Positions 20,985-30,419 of a stretch of DNA of 64,000 bases are shown here, piece by piece (within the stretch, counting starts at the first letter, position 1; each line of letters starts with the position of its first letter). The notes below the pieces were generated by a model that worked only from the letters and a program-made list of their open reading frames with translations, did not search any database and was not told the origin of the DNA. The stretch lies in assembly GCA_963978545.1 (NCBI GenBank), contig OZ021732.1:49705214-49769213 (forward strand), read 5' to 3'. The translations under genes and the position numbers were made by a program. The stretch comes from Linyphia triangularis. Taxonomy: Eukaryota; Arthropoda; Arachnida; Araneae; Linyphiidae.

Positions 20985-22510
20985 ATTTATGCATTTCTAT
21001 GATTCTATGAATACGAATATATCTCGATAATATTATATATTTGCAAAATAATTTTTCTAAAACTCTGAAAAATTATGAATAAGAATTGTTTTTAATTTAT
21101 CCAAACTTCGTGTTATCCTTACCAGTAAATGTCGAATGCCTTTTAAAGATGAGTGAATCAATGATGATATTTAAAATTGTATTTAAATTCGACGTGAAAC
21201 AATAGTTTCACTAAATACAAAATTCGATAGGTTTTATATAAAAAAAAACTAGTACTCTGAAGAACTAAGCTATCACTTGATAATTTTTCTTCTCATCTAA
21301 TTATGGTAAAATTATAAACAAGATTTCTGATACATCGTTATACCCCTATGAGAGTTAATTTTTTTCTATAATATGCATAAACCATTAGGTTTATTCTATA
21401 TTTTTTACATAAAAAAAGTTGGGCATACCTTTTCAATCTCGTCAATACAGAAGATACTCTACTAGCATTGTAAAAACAATCTATGAACAAGCCTACTGTC
21501 TCCAACCACTTGTTACCATGAGATGGGCTGTGTTTGACATTCAAGATTCAAGGACACCCCTGTTAACATTTTCTTTTTATGATCTCTAGGGAAGAGCAAA
21601 AAATAAATAAAAAAAAAATAAAAAAATAGAACCACATCGTTTCCACTCAGTTGTGGGAATCCAGTAATTCTATATAAGCGACCTCATGGCCAAAATAGAA
21701 CTGTATAAGATAACATTGTTGACCTAACAACCCCTTTTAAAGACTGGGACCAAGACCTTAAAGACGATAGGGGGTAGGGGGTGCCCTCCATTGGCTATTT
21801 CTTTTCAAACTGTGTTGGAAGGGGACCAATTAACCAAGTCCAGCTGAAGGAAAGGGGGAGGGCTATTTCCGGGGGTCATCTTCACCAAGCTACTCTCTCT
21901 CCCCACCCTCCCTCCCTTCCTCTTCTCCTCTTTCTACACTTACAAGTCAATATTTTTTTCACTATTATGACTATCTTCGCAGATGAGAATTGGAAGGGCC
22001 TGAATGGTGATGGTCACAGGGGATGCTTACAAGAAACTGTGGAATAACGAATTCATCTATAATAGGGTGGTCCTTTATTTTTCAATTTCCTTTTTTCTCA
22101 CCACCCAATTTTTTTTTAATTTGACTATAAAGAGATTATTAAGTCCATTTAAAAAAAAAAAATCAAAGTGGTTTACACAGACAGCAACAAACTTGAAGTT
22201 CGCATCCTGAAGCCGCATTTTACTGTATTGCGCTGTATCACTGATCATTTTGCTTGTACGTTATATTGCAGAATGGCATAACTGCACTCAGAATGGAGTA
22301 TTAAGGGGATGAATTTTACTACACTTCTGTGAGTTGAAGGAGAGTGGCAAAAATCTAGTATCCCTCGACTATTCCACACTTAATTCAGTGTAGATTTCAA
22401 TTTGAAGTTGTTGTTATTCTTTGTTTTAAATATGGTGAGTAGTTTTAGAAGCAATACAGGTAACACAGTTTTAATCAGTAAAGTTCATCACTAGATAACA
22501 GGTTACATAT
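20985..22510. other. interior of the large TIR element, no gene
   Basis: AT-rich with a polypurine/polypyrimidine patch near 21760-21930. Open frames here (for example around 21781-22210) carry no known motif. Confidence 0.5.
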
Positions 22511-22972
22511 TGTTATGAATTTTTCCGCTGAGGCAATGATGGCACAGTTTTTACAGTATAAAAGTATTTATTCTCTCTTCAGAAAACTCACAAAATTTAT
22601 CCACAGGCAACAATGTAATCGCTCACAAGCTTCAACACAAGCTTTAGCAAAAACAACTTCGAATACAGCGATTATACAAGCTCACTCCAGTAAACAAAGC
22701 GATCAGCTCACCTCGAAGTCCAAAGTCAATCTGAAAACTTTCCCGTTCTCCAGTCTTTTATATACAAGTGCGTGAGACATTCTCGAAATTTCCAGCCAAT
22801 TCATCGGAAAAGAAATATCTCGAAACTTCTCGATTGCTTTAGGTGTTGCCACCTTTTTCTAACTTGTATAATCGCTATCAATTAAAAAATAAAATAAGAT
22901 AAAAATAAATTACAATAGAATTTTGAAATAATACGTCACTATTTACAATATATACAGACAATTTGTGCAACA
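22511..22972 (-). repeat. 3' LTR (left copy)
   Basis: Minus-strand sequence begins TGTTGCAC and ends CATAACA. Contains TATATAAAAG (complement near 22747) and AATAAA (complement near 22567), the promoter and poly(A) signal of an LTR. Confidence 0.9.
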
Positions 22973-22985
22973 TTTCCCCCTTCTT
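22973..22985 (-). other. polypurine tract
   Basis: Minus strand AAGAAGGGGGAAA directly abuts the 3' LTR; this is the plus-strand primer site for reverse transcription. Confidence 0.8.
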
Positions 22986-23058
22986 AAAGACTGCACGTCC
23001 CGGGCAGTGAAGTCCTTAAGAGGAAAGGCAATTCAATCACTTCTACTATAATATGGGG

Positions 23059-24738
23059 CTAGTCTATTGTTATGTACAACTCTAGGTTTACAGGAGGGTG
23101 TCCGTTGAATCCTTTTACCACGACGTCGTTGATCTTCTTAAGGACCACATACGGCCCTTCCCAGTTCGTCTGGAGCTTAGGGGAGAGTCCTTTCCGACGT
23201 TTAGGATTCCATAACCACACCTTGTCACCTTCCTGGAATGAACGTTCCGTGGCCTTGGCATCGTAGCGGACCTTCATGCGCTCTGTCATGATGTTGATTC
23301 TTTCTCTGGCGAACCGATGTACGGCTTCCAAACGTGCCTGGAGATCATCTAGATACTGGACAGGCGAGGAAGGAGTGTCCGGTGGTCGTCCAAAGAGGAG
23401 GTTGCTGGGGAGCCTAAGGTCTCTTCCAAACATCTTTAGAGATGGAGAAAATCCGGTGGTCTCGTGAGTTGCACTCCCATATGCCAACAGAAGCGGTGAA
23501 AGTTTCTGATCCCCATCTTGCTGATTATATGATTTTGAGATTGCCTCCGAATCATCCGCGGGTGCAGCTGATAGATCCCGGGACCTCCGTTCAATGCTTG
23601 TAACAGGAGTACGGATGTCGATTCCCTCTTCACTAACTTTGTCCATTTCCACATGAACCACTTCCTGGGAGGGTTTCATCAACGTCACTTTCTTCGGTTC
23701 TCTTTCCGAGGCTGGTGAGGTACTTTTCATAGATGTGGACTCTTCAGCATTCTCTATGACATTGTCTTCATGAGCCATAATCCGATATACGCACAGCTCT
23801 TTCATGTCTAGATCGTGCAAAGGAACTTCACCTCTCCATGTTTGCAGCTTGCTTTTCTCAAAATTCAGCGTAATTCCATTTTTCTTCAAAAAGTCTAGTC
23901 CGAGAATGCACGGATCTACAATTTCGGCAACATAAACGGTGTGCTTGTAGGTGTTAAATCCAAGGGCAATGTCCACTTCCAATTTCCCATGCACAGAGAT
24001 ATTACCACCGGACACAGTTTGTAGCGAAACAGAGGGCGCTGTGTAGAGGAGTCGGCTGTTCAGGCGACGAGCCACGTCCGTCCTTACGATCGTTACGTTC
24101 GCTCCCGAATCGACGATTAGACGACATGGAGTTCCGTTGATCTCCCCCTTCACGAATAAACCCTGGTTTCCTCCTTGTCGGGATGAAACGTGGAAACGAC
24201 TGGTCGGGGCTTCACCTGTTCTACATTGCAGCTTCTGCCCTGCGAGATGGCATCTTCTTAGATTCAGTTGTTGAGATTCCGTGGTAGTGTTATCCCTTCT
24301 CTTTTTCAAATCAAGGCAGTTACGTCGTAGATGCCCTTCCCGTTTGCAGTGCCAGCAAATGACTCTGGTCTTTCGATCCCTGGCTCCGGGATAGCTTATC
24401 ATCATTCTATCAATTTTGCTTTCCAGTTCTCGAAGCTTACAGGTGACAAAGTCAGAAGAATCCTCGGCTAATGCACCACGTACATATCGTCGGTCTTTTC
24501 CAGAAGCTAGCTGCGCGGCTTTCACTCTCATGGCGTACACGAGGGCCGACTTCAGGTTTTTGTTTTGGGATAACCTTACCGCCTGCTGCACATCGGGATC
24601 TTTGATGGCATCCACGAAATACTGAAGAGACAGGTTATCTCGTACGTCCGAGGGACAGTCTGGGAAAGCGAGGAGCGACAGTCTTTCTATATCCGATGCC
24701 AATTCTTGAAGAGTTTCATTGGCCTTCTGTTGTCTCAA
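23059..24738 (-). CDS. gag C-terminal half, nucleocapsid, protease fused to integrase tail (559 codons)
   Basis: Starts inside gag (the MRQQKANETLQEL frame continues the upstream gag ORF after a one-base shift). Order: capsid C-terminal part (1-110); one zinc knuckle CWHCKREGHLRRNC (about 127-141); retropepsin with LIVDSGANVTIV (about 205-216) and ILGLDFL; a charged linker; then at about residue 400 the reading passes straight into the end of an integrase (SYNQQDGDQKLSPLLLAYGS, HETTGFSP, FGRDLRLP) and its GPY/F-like C-terminal domain (NWEGPYVV near 525-535). Reverse transcriptase, RNase H and the D,D,E core are missing without loss of frame. Known for intact relatives (Mag-like Ty3 elements): these parts belong between protease and integrase tail. 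Probably an internal deletion product copied as such. Confidence 0.85.
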   Translation of the reverse strand: MRQQKANETLQELASDIERLSLLAFPDCPSDVRDNLSLQYFVDAIKDPDVQQAVRLSQNKNLKSALVYAMRVKAAQLASGKDRRYVRGALAEDSSDFVTCKLRELESKIDRMMISYPGARDRKTRVICWHCKREGHLRRNCLDLKKRRDNTTTESQQLNLRRCHLAGQKLQCRTGEAPTSRFHVSSRQGGNQGLFVKGEINGTPCRLIVDSGANVTIVRTDVARRLNSRLLYTAPSVSLQTVSGGNISVHGKLEVDIALGFNTYKHTVYVAEIVDPCILGLDFLKKNGITLNFEKSKLQTWRGEVPLHDLDMKELCVYRIMAHEDNVIENAEESTSMKSTSPASEREPKKVTLMKPSQEVVHVEMDKVSEEGIDIRTPVTSIERRSRDLSAAPADDSEAISKSYNQQDGDQKLSPLLLAYGSATHETTGFSPSLKMFGRDLRLPSNLLFGRPPDTPSSPVQYLDDLQARLEAVHRFARERINIMTERMKVRYDAKATERSFQEGDKVWLWNPKRRKGLSPKLQTNWEGPYVVLKKINDVVVKGFNGHPPVNLELYITID

Positions 24739-25573
24739 TTTTTAATTTCAGTCTGTTGTAATCCTTTAGATGCTGTTCCCCAAACCTTAACTCCAACGCA
24801 CTTGCCAGCGCCACGAATTCTCCCCGCTTCTCTTCAGGTAGAGTCTGTAAAATGTCAGCAGCTTCACCTCGAAGAGATGCCGCGAGATGGAATGCTTTCG
24901 AAGTATCGTCCCATCCATTTGCAGAAGCAATCATTTCAAACTGCGTTTGATAAACGCGCCAAGACGACTTCCCATCAAAAGTTGCCACTTTGATGTTGGA
25001 ACGTGGCGCAATGAAGGGAGTGGAAACATTATCCCAATTAGGAGTTGCAAAGGTCACAGCTTCGCGAGCTTCCATTTTCCGTAGTCTTTTTTCTACAGCG
25101 TCAATGAATTTGGCTTGCTCTTCCTTTAAGGTGGAAACTTTTTCTTCGATTTCATTCCTCACAGTCACAAGATCTTCTTTGACTTCCGAAAAATCAGCCT
25201 TCATTGACTGAAGCACATTTTCCGTGCGCTCTATAAATCCGTCAACGGACGCAGCAGTCGATTCCTGTTTGGAGGCTAAAATTTTAATGTCCGACGACGT
25301 TGCTTCTTGACTGGCGGCGATTGCGGCGGCGAGTTCGACGTTAGTCGTTTCTTGGCGGGCTTGTCCGGCGGCAATCGTAGCGAAAAGTTCGGCTTTCATT
25401 TCGGCTGCGGTGGTTTCTTGGCAGGCTTTCATTTCGGCTGCGGCGGTTTCCTGGCAGGCTTTCATTTCAGATTTTATTTCGGCGGCAGTGGATTCTTGTT
25501 GGGCCTTCATTCCAGCAATCATTTCCATCAACTGCTTCATTTGGTCTTCCATCATTCCTCTAGTTGTCGGCAT
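24716..25573 (-). pseudogene. gag N-terminal part, frameshifted
   Basis: 285 codons, start ATG at 25571-25573, about 15 bp from the primer site. Residues 1-160 form a long coiled coil with a repeated ACQETTAAEMK-type unit, typical of Mag-like gag. Residues 185-280 are capsid (FDGKSSWRVYQTQFEMIA, GEAADILQTLP). The frame ends with LKLKIETTEGQ stop, whereas the adjacent frame reads LKLRQQKANETL, the expected continuation. The change lies in an A run near 24740-24745, so a single-base indel best explains it; programmed slippage in mid-capsid would be unusual. Confidence 0.8.
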
Positions 25574-25587
25574 TCAAAATTACGAGA

Positions 25588-25604
25588 CCCCACTTCTGAC
25601 ACCA
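25588..25604 (-). other. primer binding site, tRNA-Leu type
   Basis: Minus strand TGGTGTCAGAAGTGGGG lies one base after the 5' LTR. It is complementary to a tRNA-Leu 3' end (CCCACTTCTGACA plus CCA). Confidence 0.75.
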
Positions 25605-25605
25605 C

Positions 25606-26066
25606 TGTTAAGAATTTTTCCGCTGAGGCAATGATGGCACAGTTTTTACAGTATAAAAGTATTTATTCTCTCTTCAGAAAACTCACAAAATTTATCCACA
25701 GGCAACAGTGTAATCGCTCACAAGCTTCAACACAAGCTTTAGCAAAAACAACTTCGAATACAGCGATTATACAAGCTCACTCCAGTAAACAAAGCGATCA
25801 GCTCACCTCGAAGTCCAAAGTCAATCTGAAAACTTTCCCGTTCTCCAGTCTTTTATATACAAGTGCGTGAGACATTCTCGAAATTTCCAGCCAATTCATC
25901 GGAAAAGAAATATCTCGAAACTTCTCGATTGCTTTAGGTGTTGCCACCTTTTTCTAACTTGTATAATCGCTATCAATTAATAAATAAAATAAGATAAAAA
26001 TAAATTACAATAGAATTTTGAAATAATACGTCACTATTTACAATATATACTGACAATTTGTGCAAC
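25606..26066 (-). repeat. 5' LTR (right copy)
   Basis: Near-identical to the left LTR; differences noted by eye at the first few bases, in the caaca/gtgtaatcg word, in the aattaa/taaat word, in atatac(a/t)gac and at the terminal base. Confidence 0.9.
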
Positions 26067-27600
26067 TATATTATATATAAATCAACAACTTTTGTCAGTT
26101 TTGCTGTGCATCGAACTAGAAATAAAGCTAACGATTGGTGAAAGTCTTATTTGAATTAATTGCACGAGAGTGCTTAATATTTTGGTGCTCCCATAGCATT
26201 TATTACTGACTAATAGCTGATCAAATGGAACAAATGGCTGGAAAATAACTGTTGTATTTCCGTTGTAGAGTCATTACATAAGTTGTGAGTACTTGAGTAT
26301 AAGTTGTAAGAACAAGAGTAAAGCAAAATAACTCTAAAAAGGATTTTTGGGAACGCATTGGATTCTGCATAATATTTTTAGAGGAAAATGTTAACTCAAA
26401 AATAAAACCACAATGAAAACATGCTATGTGGTATTTCCCCTCACTATCAAAAATAATTCAGTTCACTTTCAAATTTCAGATAGATTAAAGGTAAATGAAA
26501 GAAATAGTCACGTGTGAATTTTCGAATGCACCAATTGTTTCCGAGAGTTAACTCTGATTAGAATCACCTTATTGTATAATGGTATTTAGTAGATATTTTT
26601 TTTTCTAAGCCATAGCCAACTGAATTGTGCTGAGAGATGGTCGTTATTTTATATCTGTAATATTTTAATACATTATGTGTGATGCACATTACGATTGCTT
26701 TGAAAATAAGACATTTAACTGTAATAAAGGAAATGATTTGAAATTGAAACACAAATTTGTAAGTTTTAATATTGTTATAAATAAAATACTGAAATAGATT
26801 TTTATAAATAATAAAAATCGAATTTACAGGATTAATCTTTCATATATTTATTATTTTAGATTAGAAAATTATCGTTTGTATCAGTCAAAAGTTTGAATCT
26901 GTTTAAGGAACTGTAATGGGATTTTTAAATGTATCGTGCCCACTTTTCTAGAAAGCTAACATTTCTTATAAACATGTCAAACATAAATTAAAAAAACAAA
27001 CAAAAAACACCTGTGTAGTCAATTGCACTAGAAAGAAGGCTAAAGTTAATTAAAAAAAAAAAATTCAAAGGACTCTTATATTTAAGAAAAAAAAGAGAGA
27101 GAGAGAGGCGGTGTTTGGATGGTCGATGCAAACAGTATGCAAATGTACTCAAAAATATCTCTAAAAACACCAAATTTATGTTGTATAGACATTATTTGTT
27201 AAATTGTATCAATATTTTGCATCTTTCTTTCTTATTTAAGGAAATAAACATTTTGGACTATTTTCTTTCATTTTTGCCAATTCTGTCCGCTTTTAGTATT
27301 TTCAATATCAATGTAGCAGAGGTTAATATTAACTTATTATATAACAAAATTTAATACATTGTCAAAATTATTCAAAAGGAAAAAGTTTCGGGTGTGTGTA
27401 ATCAAATCCAAAGAAATTTTGTTTTTCAAAAAATTTAAATTTTTGTTAGCTTTTTTAACATTTTCAGGCTCGTTGCGGTACGGGCTAATATTAATTTATC
27501 GGAGTGAAATTTGGCACACTGTCAAAATAGGTCAAAAGGGAATAAATGTGGGAGTAATTGTTAAAATCGGATGAAATTTCATTTTTGACCCCCCCCCCTC
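26067..27600. other. interior of the large TIR element, no gene recognised
   Basis: AT-rich, with a short GA tract at 27090-27107 and C-rich low complexity at 27588-27612. No protein motif in any frame. Confidence 0.5.
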
Positions 27601-27619
27601 CCCCCTCTCCCCATCTACA

Positions 27620-27769
27620 ATGAGGCCTCATTGTATGGAGGCAAAAGATGCAGTCTTGGTATGGCTGAATACAGAATGTCTAGTAAAAGATACTCCTAAA
27701 GCCAAGTTTCAAGACTGGTACATAGGTACATTCAAAGCTGAAACTTCAGAGAAGGAAGAAGTTGTATAA
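27620..27769 (+). CDS. short ORF of unknown function near the right end of the TIR element
   Basis: ATG at 27620, stop TAA at 27767-27769, 49 codons, followed by AATAAA-like sequence. The composition is protein-like (tryptophans, alternating charged residues: DAVLVWLN, KFQDWYIG) and unlike the low-complexity translations around it. A methionine at 27635 is an alternative start. It could be the last exon of an element-encoded protein. I do not recognise the family. Confidence 0.25.
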   Translation: MRPHCMEAKDAVLVWLNTECLVKDTPKAKFQDWYIGTFKAETSEKEEVV

Positions 27770-27865
27770 ACAAATAAAAAAGTCATTTTAGATGTTACTA
27801 TAAGCAAATTCAAGTATATGATTAAAAATTGAAATGCAATATTTTTAATTTCCTTGTTTTCTGTT

Positions 27866-27963
27866 TTTTACGACTGCCCAATTTCTGATTTACGACTGCC
27901 CAAATACAATTTACGACTGCCCAAATACAATTTACGACTGCCCAAATAGGCCACGACTGCCCG
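27866..27963. repeat. tandem array of tttacgactgcccaa, 20-22 bp period
   Basis: Four copies at about 27867, 27889, 27910 and 27931 and a fifth shortened one at 27950. A single copy lies near the other end of the TIR element at about 19634. The placement suggests transposase binding sites. Confidence 0.85.
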
Positions 27964-27989
27964 TTAGAATAGGCCCTGCATTAAGACAC

Positions 27990-28620
27990 AGGGGAAGCCA
28001 AGTTAAGACGAACTATTGCACTGCCTTATGCGAAATGTACATAAATTTTCCTATTTACAAAATTAACACTACGAAATATTTACAAAAATTCGTAACAAAT
28101 ATGTGTAAAATTAGTTCAGAAATATTTTATAGAAAAAGTCCACCACTTAATTCATCATTATAAATTAATCTATTTCAATATTATGTATTATTTTAAAATA
28201 TATACTTTTATGATATTGCACTTATTGAAGAAAGAAAATTTTAATAATTCAGTATAATAATTAATGAAAAAAGAGCCTCTACCAGCAATCTCATCCTTAC
28301 AAAGTTACTTATTCAGATATCATACAATGCTTTAAAATATACAATTTTTAAAATTGTGCAAAAAGGCTGCTACACTTACTTGATTCTCATTTGTGGAGAG
28401 AGGGATAAACAGTGTCAGTGTGTATACAAACATTGTGTTGATTTTCTATTTTTATGAGATTTTTTTTTTTTCTATAGACATTACAAAATGTGCTTTTTAC
28501 GCAATATTTTATAATGGAAAAACACATTTTTACAGATTTTTGGATCGGGGGTAAAACGATACCTTTGCCCCCCCCCCCCTCCCCATTCGCTGTTAAGGAG
28601 CACGGAGGCGATTGTATATG
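27990..28620. other. intergenic, no gene
   Basis: AT-rich DNA, then a C run at 28567-28580. A T-rich tract with tag at about 28483 would make a plausible acceptor but no exon can be justified behind it. Confidence 0.5.
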
Positions 28621-28633
28621 GTTTGCGCCTATG

Positions 28634-28850
28634 GTACCAGTTGATACTCCTGAAACTGCTTTTCAAATGCTTCATAGAATTATACAAAAAGAATTAGGCT
28701 TGTGCTTAATCCTCCCTAGTGCAATATTTGTTATTGCTGATTGAAATGTATTACGCGTTTATAACTGGATTAGTTATTCAATGAGATGTCTGCTCAAAGT
28801 ATATGAATTTTGTATTGATAATTTTTGAATACATTATTTTTTTTGTCTAT
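28634..28850 (+). pseudogene. diverged copy of the carboxypeptidase terminal exon and 3'UTR
   Basis: From 28634 the sequence encodes VPVDTPETAFQML, against [13 protein letters not shown] at 13845, with 33 of 39 bases identical by eye over the first 13 codons. Further on, tagttattca, ctc(a)aag...atgtgaattttgtat and a following gataatttt match the host 3'UTR at 14150-14200, so homology covers exon plus UTR. The stop codon of the original is lost and the frame runs to TGA at 28742-28744. No acceptor AG is found directly before it. Probably the relic of a tandem paralogue or a retained 3' end of one. Confidence 0.65.
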
Positions 28851-29062
28851 ACTTTCGTTTGAGATATCTGACGTGTACAGGGAAAGAGTTGTAATGCCAA
28901 GCATAAAGTTTTTCTCTGCGAATATTGATGTTAGATAACGAGAAAAGGTTGAGAAAAGTTATGATGATGTACTAGAGAAAAGTAATCTATTCAAAGCGAG
29001 AAAATTTAATTTTTCAAAGATTTTTTCAAGTGGTAAAATACTTTTTTTATTGTCAACCAAAG

Positions 29063-29103
<41 letters not shown>

Positions 29104-30419
29104 CCTTTATATTAACTTCATTTTTTGTGTGACAGGCAAATCTGCAAAAGGTTAATAAACCCACATGCCATAACCCAATAGAGCTGAAACTTGGCAGATA
29201 CACTCATTGTGGATGACAGTGCATTCTATCACGATTTTGGGTCCAAAAAAAAAGTAAGTATATGGCAAGGAATCGCATGATTCATTCGTAGTGGTCAAAC
29301 TCTAAATAGTCAATCCGAGCTTAAAATCGCTTAAGTAAATTGCAAATAAAAGTTTGCAATGCATCAAAAAGAATTTTCTTAAAATGTGTTTTTTTTTTTT
29401 ATTAACGATAAAAATTAATATCAATATAATTAATGCAAGAAAACGTTCTTTTATCTTTTGCAACTAGAAGTTTAAGCCCAATAGATGGCAGCACCAAGAG
29501 AAGACAGTCATTTGTGGCAGATGAAAATTATGAATGACATGGACACAGTGACGACTGGTGCAGGGGGCCTGTGCCTCCTCACTTTTTTGAACCCTCTGCC
29601 CCACTTTCATATATGCTTGTTAATATTGCTTTGCTGTGGAATTTCTTTAATATTTTTTAAAAAAAAGCTTAAAACTCATTTATTCTGCCATTAGACATTA
29701 ACTATTGTGAAGGGAGCAGGGAACTCTTGCCACAAACTCAAAATTTTTTTAATCACAATCAATATTACAAACAAAAAAAAACGACCTTCTCTTTAAAATA
29801 TGCTAGTTTTCCAGGGGATAAAACGACAACTTCTTCGGACGACCTTGAATTTGAAACCGATAGGGGGACATTCTAGTTTACCATAGCATGAATATCAAAT
29901 TTCTAAAACACCCCTGATCGCTCTGTTCTGGGGTGGACTACTCTGTAAAGGAATGGCCACTTTTTGTAGAGACGGCCAGTGGCGCCGGAACCAGTATAGC
30001 AGCTGCCGTACCAACTTTTTCCCACAATGTCAGTTTCTTTTAAGTAATAGTTTGATGTCAAAAAATATAAATTTTTATTCTAAATAATTTTTGGCTGTAA
30101 TGTGAACTTTTTTGTATCTTTAAGGTTAAAGTAACGTATAAGATTCGTTTATTCTGGCCAAGACAAGCACGGACACCATGAAACCCCATGTAGGAGGCGA
30201 GTGAGCCTGAGAGCCGCACATGTGATCACCCGCAACAATCATCGCAGAGAACGCTGAGGGTAAAAAGACCCTCCATGCTATCGAACATCGTTATCTACGA
30301 GGCTGGCGCCTTACAACACTTGAGCATCTTTTCTTTTATTGAAAGGGGTGGGGCATAATCTGAAAATGCTAAAAGGCAAAGAGACGTAATGTTAGTAGTA
30401 TTTGAAGATAGGGTGAAAG
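28851..30419. other. intergenic, fragments of repeats
   Basis: Contains a T run of about 32 (29067-29098). At 29971 onward is CAGTGGCGCCGGAACCAGTA, which resembles the terminus of the hAT-like element at 62931 (its inverse reads CAGTGCCGGAACTAG), probably an orphan end. At 30140-30300 is a GC-richer patch with the hairpin GAGGGTAAAAAGACCCTC. No coding region recognised. Confidence 0.5.

Larger units (their letters stand above)
22511..26066 (-). mobile_element. young LTR retrotransposon, internally deleted (gag-protease-integrase tail)
   Basis: Two LTRs of about 462 bp (22511-22972 and 25606-26066) differ at about five positions by eye, including at the ends. On the minus strand the order is 5' LTR, tRNA-Leu-type primer site, gag, protease, integrase tail, polypurine tract, 3' LTR. 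ATAT flanks both sides if one terminal base of the right LTR has mutated. Reverse transcriptase, RNase H and the integrase core are absent. Base composition is far richer in GC than the surrounding DNA. It depends on a full-length relative for movement. Confidence 0.88.
19615..27977. mobile_element. 8.4 kb TIR element with 11-bp target duplication (host of nested insertions)
   Basis: Left end AGGCCTATTCTAA and right end TTAGAATAGGCCCT are inverse apart from one base. GCATTAAGACA, 11 bp, flanks both ends exactly (19604-19614 and 27978-27988). The word tttacgactgcccaa occurs once inside the left end (about 19634) and four to five times in tandem inside the right end. The length includes a nested MITE (20669-20984) and LTR retrotransposon (22511-26066); without them it is about 4.5 kb. 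No transposase is recognised. The long duplication would fit a Mutator-like family, but this is inference. Confidence 0.65.

Noticed and set aside
23059..24738. A domesticated host gene combining protease and integrase tail
   Set aside because: It lies between two near-identical LTRs with primer site and polypurine tract, so it is an element ORF.
27866..27963. CRISPR-like array
   Set aside because: Period of only 20-22 bp without distinct spacers, in a eukaryotic TE end.
29485..29694. 69-codon frame near a gggggcctgtgcctcc word
   Set aside because: No recognisable domain; hydrophobic end is a product of T-rich DNA.
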